Of a stretch of DNA of 45,699 bases, positions 1 to 9,573 are shown in pieces. Position numbers and translations under genes: made by a program. The notes beneath the pieces were generated by a model, which worked only from the letters and a program-made list of their open reading frames with translations, searched no databases and had not been told where the DNA came from. This stretch comes from Bryobacterales bacterium (GTDB lineage Bacteria; Acidobacteriota; Terriglobia; Bryobacterales; Bryobacteraceae): the NCBI GenBank assembly GCA_003163855.1, contig PLRJ01000144.1:7799-53497 (forward strand). Reading direction: 5' to 3'. Positions within the stretch are counted from its first letter, which is position 1. Each line of letters starts with the position of its first letter.

Positions 1-1
1 G

Positions 2-274
2 GCCTGTCTGCTGCGCTTCCGGCCCATCATGATGACTACCATGGCGGCTCTTTTCGGTGGCCTGCCGCTGGCGCTGGGAACCGGCGTCGGATCGGAACTG
101 CGGCGCCCGCTGGGCATCACCATCGTCGGCGGCTTAATCGTGAGCCAGGTTCTGACTCTGTACACAACCCCGGTCGTTTATCTGTTCTTTGATCGCCTGG
201 CCAAACGCGTCGCGCGCAAGCCGCTGGCCATTCCCTCCCTAAGTCCCATGCATGAACCGGAGCACGCCCAGTGA
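2..274 (+). CDS. RND efflux pump inner-membrane subunit, C-terminal fragment
   Basis: This is the 3' end of a gene that begins before the window; the frame is open from base 2. The product is the last 90 residues of a resistance-nodulation-division transporter, which exports drugs or other amphiphiles using the proton gradient as part of an envelope-spanning complex. The fragment covers the final two membrane helices (motifs [14 protein letters not shown] and [12 protein letters not shown], then LYTTPVVYL). The same stretch recurs almost residue for residue at the end of the next gene, so the two are paralogous pumps in tandem. Its TGA stop overlaps the next GTG start by four bases (GTGA), which implies translational coupling. 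Two adjacent RND pumps of this kind are the arrangement of MdtB and MdtC, which form a mixed trimer; that assignment is inferred from context. Confidence 0.9.
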   Translation, partial: ACLLRFRPIMMTTMAALFGGLPLALGTGVGSELRRPLGITIVGGLIVSQVLTLYTTPVVYLFFDRLAKRVARKPLAIPSLSPMHEPEHAQ

Positions 275-3200
275 ATATCTCAGCTCCGTTCATCAAGCGC
301 CCGGTAGCCACTTCGCTGCTAACCGCAGCCATAGCGTTGGCCGGCGCTCTGGCATTTCAATTTCTCCCCGTCGCGCCGCTGCCTGAAGTAGACTTCCCCA
401 CCATCCAGATCCATGCGAACCTGCCCGGCGCCAGCCCCGAAACCATGGCATCCTCTGTGGCAACGCCGCTGGAACGCCAGTTCGGCCGCATCGCCGGCAT
501 CACGGAGATGACGTCGTCCAGCCAGCTCAGCAGCACCAACATCACCCTGCAGTTCGATCTCGACCGCAACATCGACGCCGCCGCGCGCGACGTCCAAGCG
601 GCCATCAACGCAGCGCGCGGACAACTTCCAGCCGACATGCCCAGCAATCCGGGCTACTACAAGGCCAATCCCGCCGACGCGCCCATTATGTCGCTGGCCA
701 TGACATCCGACATCTACGATCGTCCGCACATGTACGACATTGCCGATTCCGTCCTGGCACAAAAAATTTCGCAGATTGAAGGCGTCGGCCAGGTTCACAC
801 CTGGGGCAGTTCCCGTCCCGCGGTGCGCGTGCAGTTGAATCCCACGCTGATGAACAACATGAACGTCAGCCTGAACGATGTTGCTAACACTTTGATGAAC
901 GCCAACGCTCATCAGGCCAAAGGCTCCATCAGCAACGCCGATTTCCGCTGGCAGGTAAACGCTACTGACCAGCTTTTTCACGCGCCTCAATATGCCCCGT
1001 TGATTGTGACCTACAGGAACGGCGCGCCCATTCGCCTGTCGAACTTAGGCGATGTCATCGATTCAGTGGAGGACACCCGCAACGATGGCTTGGACAATGG
1101 TCTCCCTTCTATCATTCTGGCCGTCTCGCGCCAGCCCGGGGCCAATATCATTAATGCCGTTGATCATATTCGCGAGGTACTTCCCGCCTTACAGGCTGCC
1201 CTTCCACCGTCTATTCACCTCAATGTCTCGCAGGACCGCACCACCACCATTCGGGCCTCCGTGCACGACGTTGAATACACTCTTTTGATCTCACTGGTGC
1301 TGGTTGTTTTAGTGGTCTTCGTTTTTCTCCGAAATGTCTGGGCCACCATCATTCCCGGCATCGCTGTTCCCATCTCTCTCCTTGGAACCTTCGGGGCCAT
1401 GTACCTGCTGGGCTACACGCTCGACAATCTGTCGCTGATGGCCCTTACGATTTCCACGGGCTTTGTGGTGGACGATGCCATCGTGGTCATCGAGAACGTC
1501 TCACGCTATCTCGAGGCCGGCTACTCACCCATGCAAGCCTCGCTACAGGGCGCAAAAGAGATCGGCTTTACGGTGCTCTCCATGAGCACTTCGCTGGTCG
1601 CCGTGTTCATCCCCATTCTGTTGATGGGCGGTATCGTTGGCCGCCTGTTCCGTGAATTTGCCGTCGTGCTTACCATCGCCATCGCTATATCCATGGTGGT
1701 CTCGCTCACCACCACGCCGATGATGTGCGCGCGCCTGTTGAAGGCCGATCATCGGACCGATCACAACTTCCTCTACCGGCTGAGCGAAGGTACATTCGAA
1801 AGTATTCACAAGTTTTACGCTAAGAGTCTACGCGGTGTTTTGCGCCATCCGCAGTTAACCCTGGTCATCACGCTGGTGACGCTGGCCATCAGTGTCTATC
1901 TCTACATCATTGTTCCCAAAGGCTTCTTCCCGCAGCAGGACACAGGGCGCATTGGCGGCGCCATTGTGGCCGATCAGGACATTTCCTTCAAGGCGATGCG
2001 GGAAAAGCTGCACGAGTTGATGAAGATAGCCCAGTCCGACCCGGCAATTGAAGACCTCCAGGGATTTACCGGCGGCGGCACTTTGAACGTCGCCAGCATG
2101 CAGGCAGAGTTAAAGCCGCTGGACGAAAGACATGTTTCCGCCGATCAGGTGATCAACCGACTGCGCGGCAAACTGGCGCGCATTCCCGGCGCAACCCTCT
2201 ACATGCAAGCTGCCCAGGATTTCCGCGTCGGCGGCAGAGGCAGCAACTCGCAATATCAGTTCACACTGCAATCGGATAACCTCCGAGAGCTTAGCGAATG
2301 GGCGCCGAAACTGCTGGCCAAGATGAAGACACTGCCGCTTGTGCTGGACGCCAACAGCGACCAGCAGATTCACGGCCTTGCCACCAACATTACAATCGAC
2401 CGGACCACCGCCGCCCGCCTCGGCGTCTCTCCGCAGGTAGTTGACACCGCGCTCTACAGCGCCTTCGGCCAGCGCCAGGTTTCGACCATGTACACCGGCA
2501 TCAATCAGTATCACGTGGTCATGGAACTACAGCCCGAATACCAGCAGAATCCGCTCTCCCTCCGCGACATCTACGTGCCCTCAACCACCGGTCCCGCCGT
2601 TCCGCTCTCGACATTCACCAGCGTCAAGACCGAGCTCAACTCGCTCACCGTCAATCACCAGGGATTGTTCCCCTCCATAACTCTTTCGTTTGCCCTGGCG
2701 CCTGGAGTTGCCCTCAGTGAGGCTGTGGACGCGGTGCAGAAGGCGGAAGACGACATCGGAATGCCCGCCAGCGTTCACGGAGCCTTCGCCGGAACCGCCC
2801 AAGTTTTCCAGGCTTCACTCAAGAGTGAGCCGCTACTGATTCTGGCCGCGCTGGTGGCCGTCTACATCGTGCTCGGCATTCTATATGAGAGCTACGTTCA
2901 CCCCATCACCATTCTTTCTACATTGCCGTCGGCCGGCGTCGGCGCGCTGCTCGCGCTGCTCATCTTCAACGTCGATCTCACCGTCATCGCGCTCATCGGC
3001 ATCATTCTTTTAATTGGCATCGTCAAAAAGAACGCCATCATGATGATCGACTTCGCACTTGAAGTGGAACGCAGGGAAAACATCTCATCGAAGAACGCTA
3101 TCTATCAAGCCTGCCTGCTCCGCTTCCGCCCCATCTTAATGACGACGATGGCCGCGCTCCTCGGAGGCCTGCCACTCGCCCTCGGAACCGGAACCGGTTC

Positions 3201-3378
3201 GGAGATGCGCCGCCCGCTTGGCATCACTATTGTCGGAGGCCTTGTCGTTAGTCAGATTCTGACTCTCTACACCACCCCGGTTGTTTATCTCTACATGGCA
3301 AAACTTCAAAACTGGCTGGGCAGCAAACGCCAACTAAGCCCTCGGTTGCAAACAGTCATGACCGATAGCCCGGCTTAA
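271..3378 (+). CDS. RND multidrug efflux transporter, MdtC/AcrB-like (complete)
   Basis: Proton-driven inner-membrane pump of 1035 residues, the usual length for AcrB/MdtC proteins. It starts with GTG inside the stop of the preceding pump gene. Visible hallmarks are the N-terminal helix ([17 protein letters not shown]), the periplasmic porter domain after it, the proton-relay pair Asp401-Asp402 in [14 protein letters not shown], and Lys919/Lys920 in [15 protein letters not shown], corresponding to the essential Asp407/Asp408 and Lys940 of AcrB. All relay residues are present, so the pump should be active. The membrane-fusion partner and outer-membrane channel are not in the window; the fusion protein is expected upstream. 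With the preceding truncated gene it forms an MdtBC-like pair. Substrate cannot be told from sequence. A convergent gene ends 10 bases after its TAA. Confidence 0.93.
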   Translation: MNISAPFIKRPVATSLLTAAIALAGALAFQFLPVAPLPEVDFPTIQIHANLPGASPETMASSVATPLERQFGRIAGITEMTSSSQLSSTNITLQFDLDRNIDAAARDVQAAINAARGQLPADMPSNPGYYKANPADAPIMSLAMTSDIYDRPHMYDIADSVLAQKISQIEGVGQVHTWGSSRPAVRVQLNPTLMNNMNVSLNDVANTLMNANAHQAKGSISNADFRWQVNATDQLFHAPQYAPLIVTYRNGAPIRLSNLGDVIDSVEDTRNDGLDNGLPSIILAVSRQPGANIINAVDHIREVLPALQAALPPSIHLNVSQDRTTTIRASVHDVEYTLLISLVLVVLVVFVFLRNVWATIIPGIAVPISLLGTFGAMYLLGYTLDNLSLMALTISTGFVVDDAIVVIENVSRYLEAGYSPMQASLQGAKEIGFTVLSMSTSLVAVFIPILLMGGIVGRLFREFAVVLTIAIAISMVVSLTTTPMMCARLLKADHRTDHNFLYRLSEGTFESIHKFYAKSLRGVLRHPQLTLVITLVTLAISVYLYIIVPKGFFPQQDTGRIGGAIVADQDISFKAMREKLHELMKIAQSDPAIEDLQGFTGGGTLNVASMQAELKPLDERHVSADQVINRLRGKLARIPGATLYMQAAQDFRVGGRGSNSQYQFTLQSDNLRELSEWAPKLLAKMKTLPLVLDANSDQQIHGLATNITIDRTTAARLGVSPQVVDTALYSAFGQRQVSTMYTGINQYHVVMELQPEYQQNPLSLRDIYVPSTTGPAVPLSTFTSVKTELNSLTVNHQGLFPSITLSFALAPGVALSEAVDAVQKAEDDIGMPASVHGAFAGTAQVFQASLKSEPLLILAALVAVYIVLGILYESYVHPITILSTLPSAGVGALLALLIFNVDLTVIALIGIILLIGIVKKNAIMMIDFALEVERRENISSKNAIYQACLLRFRPILMTTMAALLGGLPLALGTGTGSEMRRPLGITIVGGLVVSQILTLYTTPVVYLYMAKLQNWLGSKRQLSPRLQTVMTDSPA

Positions 3379-3388
3379 AATTCAATAG

Positions 3389-6300
3389 CTAGCGTTTGAA
3401 GATTTCGATGGGCAAAACGATCTTGCCGAGTTTGCCCTTGCTGTCCCTGGTGGTAGCGATGAGTTCTTTGTGGCCAGGTTCTTTGGTTACCGAGGTAGTG
3501 ACAACCACATCCATCGACTGAGGGTTATCGGAGGAGGGCTTGAAGGGCAGCGAGGTAGCACCTTCGAAGGCTACACTTTGGACATTGGAGAAATCAACGC
3601 CGGTATAGGTCACGGTGCGGCTATCGCCAGCATAAAGAAACGACGGCGAGGGCGCAATGACGGCGGGCGGCTCTTTGCCAGGAAGGGTTAGGTCCCAAGC
3701 GAGGGGAGCCTCCTTATTAAGAGGCCAATGCGAGGGACTCCAAGCGAGGGTGATGGTTTTGCCAGTCGGGGTCCAGGGCAAAGTAAGCAGCGCCTGCGTA
3801 TCGGACAACACCGAAAGTTTGGACGGAACAATGCCTTCGGCTGCTCCCATGGTATAGACCTTCATATCGAAGACGTCCTGGTCAGTGAGGTATTTCAAAT
3901 TGGTGCCCGCAATCATGAAGGTGACAGGCGTAATGGCGGGCTTCGGAGGCGGCGCAGTTTTCGGCCTGACTACGTTTCTCGAGACCATCTTTGCATCGGC
4001 AGCGACGGGCGCGGGCGTGGACTTTGAAGCGTCCTGCGAGTACATAGACAGCTTGGCCATGAACGGAGTGAAGCGAATGGTGTTGGAAAGACTCGAATTG
4101 CTCCAAGAAATGTCACGGACGTAGTAAGAGCCGGCGGCGCGAAGACTGTCGGTGGGAGCAGTGAAGTGATAGAGACATACGTCTTTGCTGTCGCAAAAGG
4201 AGGGATCCTGGAAAGGTTTTTCTTTGAGGCCATAGACATCGGTACCGATGAGGACGAGGGGGTGAGGCTGAATCTTCTGTTCTTCAAATTTCTTCCCGGA
4301 ATTCACGATCATAGTGACTCGTGCTGTGCCGTCAGCCTGTGGGATCGCCCACATGGAGGTGCTATCCAGGCGGCAGTGCTGCGGGTCAGTTGAGGGAATA
4401 GTGAGGCTGGTGCTGGAGCCAGTATTGGATAGAAGCTTGATTTCGCCATTTAAGAGGAGATCCTTGGCGGGGGCATAGAACTGGATCTCGTGACCATCGG
4501 TGTTAACGGGCGAGTAAGACTTATTGCCATTCTGCATGGTGATCGCGGGCGAGAAGAAGCTGCCGTGGGCGCGTATCTTCAGCACGCCGTTGCCTACGTC
4601 GTCCCAGGTAGTGTCGTGAACGCGTAGCGGATCTTCAAGAATGACGGGGTCGTAAATAGGAGTGACGGTGCAACTGCTGTGAAAGACGGGGCCGACAACC
4701 TGACGTTTTTCGTCGTATTCACGCCAGCGGGTTTGCACCAGCACGGCGGGCAGGAATTTGCGATCGCCAAGCGCTTCGGGGAGGGCGAGTTGAGCGAAGA
4801 CCAGGCGCGGACCACCGGCGACATAATCGGCGCCCAGGACGGGACGAAACTGCCAGCCGAACAGGACGGAGTTGTCTCTGGAGTTTTTGTCATCGAGAAC
4901 AGCGCGGCCGTCGGCGTCATCGAGAGCGTACCAGGCGTTGTCGCATTCATCGAGACGCTGCATGCGCACGGCGGCTTCAATTCCGGTGAGAGCCTGATCA
5001 GGCAGCGGGGAGCGCAGGGGGTGGACGGAAGGATGGTCGTACTGTAAAGCGACAGTATCAGTATCTTTAGCGAGGTATAAGCGATCTTTAGATTTGCCGG
5101 CGGAGGCGCCCACGCTGGCTACCTGTTCGATGACGGCGGCTCCTCCGAAAGAACGCTGCTTGCTGGTTATCTTGGCGACGTTATAAGTTTTTTGCGAGGG
5201 CAGCAGACTGACGATGCTAACGGCCGGAGTTTCACTGGAGGTGGGACTGGGAAAAGGCTCGATAAGAATGCGGACCTCGGCCACAGCGTGGCGGAATTGC
5301 CGGGGCGGATCGATGGAGATGGGAAAGCCGATGGTGGTTTGCGCGCGATTGGCAACGGCGCGGGAGTTCTGGAGGAATAAAGTATCGGACTGGGCTCCTT
5401 GAAGGAGCAACTGATAGACCTGCAACTGGGCGCTGAGTTGAACCTGTTCGACCAGGGAATCGGCACTGGACTGACCGATGACGCCGGGCGTTGCGGGCGC
5501 GGTATAAGAAGGAGCGGCGGGAATGGTTGGAGCGAGGGGAGCGGCAGGGGTGACGGTTACAGTAGCGCCGGTAGCACTGAGTGGCGCGGCGGTGCTGCCA
5601 CTGGTAATGGGGGCGCAGGAGGAGGGTCCGGTGGGGTAGTAACCGGCGGGACAAGTGGCAATGTTGTCGCTTAGGGAGGAGACCGTGGGCGGCGCGGGAG
5701 GGGCATACTGACCTTGAAGGTTCAAGTAACTGACGTCTTTGGTGACTCCCTGGAGGGTTCCGTAGTTGCCGGTGATGGCGCTGGCAACAAATGGATTGAT
5801 TGCCTGCATCTGGGTGAGCGCGGTATTACGTAACGCCATGAGAGCAACCGAGTCATAAACTTTGGGCGAGCCAACGACAATTCCATTGGCAGTTTGGGGG
5901 AACTTCCGGGCTAGCGGAAGATCGATGGACACATAATCGCCGTCTTCATCGTGGGCGGCGGCGCCTTCTCCATACGTGCGGCTGTACTCACGGCAGGAAC
6001 TTTCTTTCTTTTCGAAGACCTGTATGTAGTAGTGACTGATGCCCGAGTTGCCGACACGCATTTCGCCGCCGGTGCCATGAACGAGGGAGCCATTAATAGC
6101 AAACTCGAGCTGAATCTTTTCGAGCTTGGAAGCTTCGTCGAACTTGGGTTGTTCGAACATGACCGGGAGCAAATTGAGTCCAAAGCGATCTACGAGGACG
6201 GCCTGCTGCCAGTCGTCGAGGGCGGGATCGATGCTTTTGTTGATCCAAACGGAGCGCTGGGCGTTGAAATCCTTATTAGTGCAAGAGTCGGCGCAGGTTG

Positions 6301-6601
6301 TAAGCAGAAAGATGCGGCCCAAGCCGTGCTGACCGTGTAGTTTGGAGCCGAAGCGCGGATGGGTGGCGTCAGGAGACCGATAATCATTCAGATCCTCTGT
6401 GTCACCGATAACGAAGACGGAAGACCCAAAGCTGATCTGGCGGGCTGGAGGTGTGAGGGGACGCGCTTTGAATTGGGGGGCAATGGAGTGGAACTGAAGT
6501 ATATGGTCAGTAACGGTGACGGGCGCCTGGGCGGAGGCGGGGAGGGCGGCAGACAGCAGCACGATCGGTAAAAGTGCCGGCAAAGTACACGATAATGTCA
6601 C
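3389..6601 (-). CDS. Large exported protein of unknown function with C-terminal Ig-like segments
   Basis: I do not recognise the family. The 1070-residue product starts at GTG 6601, with GGGAG seven bases upstream. Residues 1-25 are a clear signal peptide ending ALPASAQA, so the protein is exported. The N-terminal third (to about residue 300) looks globular and contains several Cys residues. A Pro/Thr/Ala-rich linker follows at roughly 305-375, then a middle domain. The C-terminal third contains short beta-rich stretches resembling IPT/TIG immunoglobulin-like folds (for example SPSFLYAGDSRTVTYTGVDF near residue 990). There is no membrane anchor or LPXTG motif. The gene stands alone and is convergent with the efflux pumps. 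A surface or secreted structural role is plausible, but nothing in the sequence gives a catalytic function. Long single-gene exported proteins of this kind are common in Acidobacteriota. Confidence 0.8.
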   Translation of the reverse strand: MTLSCTLPALLPIVLLSAALPASAQAPVTVTDHILQFHSIAPQFKARPLTPPARQISFGSSVFVIGDTEDLNDYRSPDATHPRFGSKLHGQHGLGRIFLLTTCADSCTNKDFNAQRSVWINKSIDPALDDWQQAVLVDRFGLNLLPVMFEQPKFDEASKLEKIQLEFAINGSLVHGTGGEMRVGNSGISHYYIQVFEKKESSCREYSRTYGEGAAAHDEDGDYVSIDLPLARKFPQTANGIVVGSPKVYDSVALMALRNTALTQMQAINPFVASAITGNYGTLQGVTKDVSYLNLQGQYAPPAPPTVSSLSDNIATCPAGYYPTGPSSCAPITSGSTAAPLSATGATVTVTPAAPLAPTIPAAPSYTAPATPGVIGQSSADSLVEQVQLSAQLQVYQLLLQGAQSDTLFLQNSRAVANRAQTTIGFPISIDPPRQFRHAVAEVRILIEPFPSPTSSETPAVSIVSLLPSQKTYNVAKITSKQRSFGGAAVIEQVASVGASAGKSKDRLYLAKDTDTVALQYDHPSVHPLRSPLPDQALTGIEAAVRMQRLDECDNAWYALDDADGRAVLDDKNSRDNSVLFGWQFRPVLGADYVAGGPRLVFAQLALPEALGDRKFLPAVLVQTRWREYDEKRQVVGPVFHSSCTVTPIYDPVILEDPLRVHDTTWDDVGNGVLKIRAHGSFFSPAITMQNGNKSYSPVNTDGHEIQFYAPAKDLLLNGEIKLLSNTGSSTSLTIPSTDPQHCRLDSTSMWAIPQADGTARVTMIVNSGKKFEEQKIQPHPLVLIGTDVYGLKEKPFQDPSFCDSKDVCLYHFTAPTDSLRAAGSYYVRDISWSNSSLSNTIRFTPFMAKLSMYSQDASKSTPAPVAADAKMVSRNVVRPKTAPPPKPAITPVTFMIAGTNLKYLTDQDVFDMKVYTMGAAEGIVPSKLSVLSDTQALLTLPWTPTGKTITLAWSPSHWPLNKEAPLAWDLTLPGKEPPAVIAPSPSFLYAGDSRTVTYTGVDFSNVQSVAFEGATSLPFKPSSDNPQSMDVVVTTSVTKEPGHKELIATTRDSKGKLGKIVLPIEIFKR

Positions 6602-6837
6602 GAATTCTCTCCCATAAGACGCAAGGCCAGTTCTGATTACTTACCACGAATACCACAATTATGCAATGAAATGTTTGAAACAAACTGCTAAGGGCGCGCA
6701 AGACGGTCGCGGTATCAAGCCATCGGCTGAAAATGGCTAGCGAGTTCCTTTCCTCGCTGGCGGGGTGCCACCGCGCCTTTTGCGCTTGGACACAGTTTGG
6801 GTGCGGGCCTGGTGCGAACGGTCGACTTGGAGGCCGT

Positions 6838-7557
6838 TTAAGCGACGTTTTTCAGTTTTGCCGGCCAGATTTCGGGGTGTTCGGCACGGCGTATATCGCC
6901 TTGCTCCTTCATGATCTTCAATTGGCGCATGGTAAAGTCCAGATCTTTGAGTTCGAGGAAATGGTTGTGGCGGTCTGACCGGCGCTTCTCCGATTCAAAG
7001 CCAATTCCGATCTTTTGCCTTGTGGATCTTAGCTTTAGCAGGTCAGCGAGGCATTTGTGGAAGGCTCGCTCGTGCGTTGTGGCGTAGCGCATGTAGAGCG
7101 TGAAGAGCTTTTGGTCGATGATTTCGGCGGTTTCCTGGTTGAAGCAGGATTCCTGGAGGCGATTGGCCCGGTCGAGGAGCCAGCGGTGCTGGGCCATGCT
7201 TGTGACGAGCAGAGTTTCGGTGGTTTCGGTCGGTTTGTGCTCGGTGGTGAGGTGGTGGAGGAGGTCGTCGTAAGCGGATTGGTCTTCGCAGGCCAGGACG
7301 CGAAAGGTGTTCGGGTTGTAGTTGAGACCGTGAACGGTGCGGTTCTGACTAACAATGGCCTTTCCGATTTCCGACGTTGGACCCGTGGAATGAGCCGCGT
7401 TCTCGCGATTGGCAGCGATTTGCGCTTCGGAGGTGGGGCGCTTTGTTTCCGGTCCACCGGTGGGAGCTTGCTGCGCAAGCATGGCAGCTCCGTTTTGTTC
7501 GCGGTTCTCGCGATTGGCGCGGCGCTGTTCGGCGCGGCGTTGGGTACGTTTTGACAC
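6838..7557 (-). CDS. Polar 239-residue protein of unknown function with a SQNRTVHGL motif
   Basis: The gene begins at GTG 7557, with AGGAG about eight bases upstream on the minus strand. The product is very hydrophilic: residues 1-60 are rich in Arg, Asn and Gln and appear disordered (RRAEQRRANRENREQNG). A short conserved-looking motif follows near residues 70-78 (SQNRTVHGL), then an alpha-helical region with MAQHRWLLDRANRLQ and a basic C-terminus. I recall proteins with the ANRENA...STGP...GK...SQNR..HGL pattern as a multicopy family in Acidobacteriota and relatives, of unknown function. There is no DDE or other transposase signature, signal peptide or membrane segment. It sits at the edge of the accessory region, and family amplification might mean it is mobile or linked to a mobile element; that is inference. 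Confidence 0.7.
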   Translation of the reverse strand: MSKRTQRRAEQRRANRENREQNGAAMLAQQAPTGGPETKRPTSEAQIAANRENAAHSTGPTSEIGKAIVSQNRTVHGLNYNPNTFRVLACEDQSAYDDLLHHLTTEHKPTETTETLLVTSMAQHRWLLDRANRLQESCFNQETAEIIDQKLFTLYMRYATTHERAFHKCLADLLKLRSTRQKIGIGFESEKRRSDRHNHFLELKDLDFTMRQLKIMKEQGDIRRAEHPEIWPAKLKNVA

Positions 7558-8268
7558 TTGATGACTCCTGATGGTGATGGGGCTGGGAGCGAAATTACAG
7601 GTTGCCAGCCTACGGGCAGAGTCTCATTTCGGGCGCTCGGGCTTGAGTTTGTTGATTGGGCGAGATCTGGTTAAATTGCTGATGGGTTCGGAGTTGGGGA
7701 TTCTTGCTTTTTTTTGGGAGTTTTGTGACCGTGGCGCGGGAGGCGGGTAAGATCCCGGTGGTTTGACCCGCAGGCGTCGTTTCAGGACGAAGGTTGATGC
7801 CGGTTACGTCGTTGGGCGGCTGCGGATGCAATCTGGCAGCGAGGGCGGGGCGACCCTCGTGTCGAAGTCGATTCCAGTCGGCGTGGGCGTTCCTTGAAAT
7901 TTTATACCCGCAAATCCGCGTAGCTTCCGATCAACGGTTTGCCGGTTTACGGACAGGTGGCTGGCAAACTTCAAGCAACGCCTCTTCGCCATGTTCGGGT
8001 TGAGGACGAATCGCCCGCAGCGCTCCCTCTGGGTCGGTACACGCTGCGCCGCTACTCACGTTCTATCCGATAATGCGAATTGATGGCTTCCCACAATGGG
8101 ACTTCCGGCCCGCGTCTGCATTCAAATCGGTGGTTTGCGCGTTTTACGTCAAGGTGGATTTGGCGCATTCCCGCAAAGGTTAAGTTTCGGGATTTGGTTT
8201 TTCTCGCCGCGCGGCCTTCCCTAAGTTTCGAGCCATGTTGCCAAGCTACGATAAAGGAGAGCTTGAAC
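7558..8268. other. 711-base stretch without a convincing gene
   Basis: No well-supported gene is visible between the 239-residue protein and the antitoxin. The best coding-like run is a 42-codon minus-strand frame from GTG 8059 to TGA 7931, with natural-looking composition (EGALRAIRPQPEHGEEALLE). Another minus-strand frame at 7804-7992 overlaps it. Either may be a gene remnant. One copy of the 26-base palindromic repeat lies at 8168-8193. The long upstream extension of the antitoxin frame (from 8080) has no ribosome site and is best ignored. Confidence 0.5.
8168..8193 (+). repeat. 26-base palindromic repeat, copy A
   Basis: First of six 26-base elements between here and 10314. This copy has ends TTCCC and GGGAT and the core AAAGGTTAAGTTTC. 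It lies 75 bases before the antitoxin start and marks the left edge of the toxin-antitoxin unit. It differs from the family consensus mainly at its two outer bases, which still pair imperfectly. Confidence 0.6.
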
Positions 8269-8517
8269 ATGAACCTTGAGATCCATAAGCCCGAATTAGT
8301 GCAGCGTGTGCAGGCGCGGATTCAACACGGCCAGTTTCACGATGTGGACGAACTGATTGAAAAGGCCCTTGACGCGCTCGACGTGCAGGAAGCTGCCGCA
8401 CCGTCGAGCGAGACTGGAGCAGTCGTGTGGGCAGCACTGCAGGCAAGACCTTATCCTGCTATTGATCTGACGCCACCTCGCGTGCGCCTCACCAATGTAC
8501 GGGATGTCATGCTCTGA
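8269..8517 (+). CDS. Type II antitoxin, ribbon-helix-helix-like (VapB/ParD type)
   Basis: An 82-residue protein directly upstream of a PIN-domain toxin. The ATG at 8269 is chosen because AAGGAGAG lies about ten bases upstream and because antitoxins of this type begin with a short beta strand (here MNLEIHKPELVQRV). Residues 1-40 fit a ribbon-helix-helix DNA-binding fold (strand, then LVQRVQARIQ and DVDELIEKALDAL helices). The Pro-rich tail (residues 60-80, PYPAIDLTPPRVRL) would be the part that wraps and blocks the toxin. Its TGA shares one base with the toxin ATG (TGATG), the usual coupled arrangement. Such antitoxins normally repress their own promoter; I cannot point to a specific operator, although palindrome copy A lies just upstream. 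The exact antitoxin class is inferred. Confidence 0.8.
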   Translation: MNLEIHKPELVQRVQARIQHGQFHDVDELIEKALDALDVQEAAAPSSETGAVVWAALQARPYPAIDLTPPRVRLTNVRDVML

Positions 8518-8939
8518 TGGCATGGTTGCTGGACACCAATGTTCTGTCTGAAAGGCGAAAGCCCAAGCCGGAACGGAAAGTGACGGTATTCTACGACGAG
8601 CAACCGCTTAGCTCGCTTTACATTAGTGTGGTCAGCATCGCTGAAATTCGCTTCGGCATTGAACTTCAGCAAGATGCGACGCGACGGACCGAGTTGAATG
8701 AGTGGCTGACATTGACCTTGCGGCCAGCATTCGCGGGGCGGATTCTGCCGGTAACGGAAGACATACTTTTCAGATGGCGGACGTTGATGGAAGACGGACG
8801 TAAGAGCGGCCATACCTATTCACACCCCGATCTTTTGCTTGCAGCGACAGCTTTACAGCACAGTCTTACGGTTGTCACACGCGACCGGAGTGACTTCGAC
8901 AGTGCAGGGGTGCCAGTGTTCAACCCGTGGAAGCACTAA
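8517..8939 (+). CDS. vapC: PIN-domain ribonuclease toxin, VapC family
   Basis: A 140-residue PIN-domain protein, a metal-dependent endoribonuclease that cuts specific cellular RNAs when freed from its antitoxin. The acidic catalytic set is complete: Asp6 in LLDTNVLSE, Glu43 in VSIAEIRFGIE, Asp105 in HPDLLLAATAL and Asp123 in VVTRDRSDF. The length and the C-terminal VPVFNPW ending match chromosomal VapC proteins. The start ATG overlaps the antitoxin stop by one base. Palindrome copy B begins nine bases after the stop, so the pair is bounded by repeat copies on both sides. Such modules often reside in accessory DNA, stabilising it or acting in stress or phage response; which applies here cannot be told. 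Confidence 0.92.
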   Translation: MAWLLDTNVLSERRKPKPERKVTVFYDEQPLSSLYISVVSIAEIRFGIELQQDATRRTELNEWLTLTLRPAFAGRILPVTEDILFRWRTLMEDGRKSGHTYSHPDLLLAATALQHSLTVVTRDRSDFDSAGVPVFNPWKH

Positions 8940-8948
8940 GCTGCGGGT

Positions 8949-8974
8949 GTCCCACAAAAGTTAAGTGTCGGGAC
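8949..8974 (+). repeat. 26-base palindromic repeat, copy B
   Basis: Ends GTCCC and GGGAC are perfect inverted repeats of each other; the core is AAAAGTTAAGTGTC. It starts nine bases after the vapC stop codon and separates the toxin-antitoxin unit from the next small ORF. Confidence 0.65.
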
Positions 8975-9061
8975 AAGGGTTTTGCTGACAAGAAAACTGC
9001 GATTTGACCATGACCACGAGGTGGTCTCGTGACCGCCTGTGGGAGGTATAATACTCATCAC

Positions 9062-9220
9062 ATGGGAATAGCAATCTTTGTAGCCATTTTCAGTCCGTTA
9101 TTTGCAATGTTTTTCTTCATGCTGGCGGGAGGGGATTGGAAAGCGTGGCGGGACATGCAGAGTGCGCGCCGTATGGGCGACAATCGGATGAACGCAAGAC
9201 TCCTGAGACTCGACATTTGA
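9062..9220 (+). CDS. Small membrane protein, 52 residues
   Basis: Starts at ATG 9062; GGAGG lies at 9042-9046, about 15 bases upstream, which is longer than ideal. Residues 2-23 (GIAIFVAIFSPLFAMFFFML) form one strong transmembrane helix, followed by a short polar, basic tail (DWKAWRDMQSARRMGDNR). No family is recognised. The frame also runs back to an ATG at 9029, but that extension adds only polar residues. The ORF lies between palindrome copies B and E, one of several tiny membrane-protein frames in this stretch. It could be a real small protein or a chance frame; the hydrophobic helix favours the former. Confidence 0.45.
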   Translation: MGIAIFVAIFSPLFAMFFFMLAGGDWKAWRDMQSARRMGDNRMNARLLRLDI

Positions 9221-9246
9221 TGCGTTTGCCAAAGGCTCGCTTCCCC

Positions 9247-9272
9247 GTCTCGAAAAGGGTCCTTTGCGCGGT
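9247..9272 (+). repeat. 26-base palindromic repeat, copy E (degenerate right half)
   Basis: The left half reads GTCTCGAAAAGGGTCC, identical to copy F at 9865, but the right half has decayed (TTTGCGCGGT instead of TTTTCGGGAC). Only the inner AAAGG/CCTTT pairing is kept. It lies 27 bases after the small membrane ORF. Confidence 0.5.
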
Positions 9273-9316
9273 GCGGTAGTAAGCTCCGCTAGTTCAATAC
9301 AGACAGCGGATGAGGG

Positions 9317-9460
9317 CTACTTAATTAACAAAGCGTCAAGCGTAAGAGAAACGTAGATACAGGCTCCGGTTAGAACTGCATCTCGCAACCTTGACCTAGA
9401 GAATGCCTTGTCTCGTAGCCACCCGATTAAGGCAGAGACAGCAGCCCCGACGCAAATCAC
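9317..9460 (-). CDS. Possible small membrane protein (47 residues), minus strand
   Basis: A minus-strand frame ending at TAG 9317, with GTG 9460 as the only plausible start. The product is strongly hydrophobic at first (ICVGAAVSALIGWL), then basic (RDKAFSRSRLRDAV), then hydrophobic again (LTGACIYVSLTLDALLIK), giving a two-helix hairpin with a positive loop. That pattern is more orderly than expected by chance. The same frame is open further upstream to a stop at 9512-9514 without a better start, so the 5' end may have been lost. It is bracketed by palindrome copies E and C. No family is recognised. Confidence 0.35.
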   Translation of the reverse strand: MICVGAAVSALIGWLRDKAFSRSRLRDAVLTGACIYVSLTLDALLIK

Positions 9461-9573
9461 TACAAAAATCCCGAGGTGGCTTTCGTTCGTGCGGCGATTT
9501 TCTCGGAGCGGTCATGTGAGGTGCAAGGCAAAATGCCGTCGCTCCGCGCGTTGACTTACCGAATGCGCTTTTC

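Noticed and set aside
8080..8268. Longer antitoxin starting at 8080
   Set aside because: The extension has no ribosome site, crosses repeat copy A, and has unnatural composition; the internal ATG has a strong AAGGAG site.
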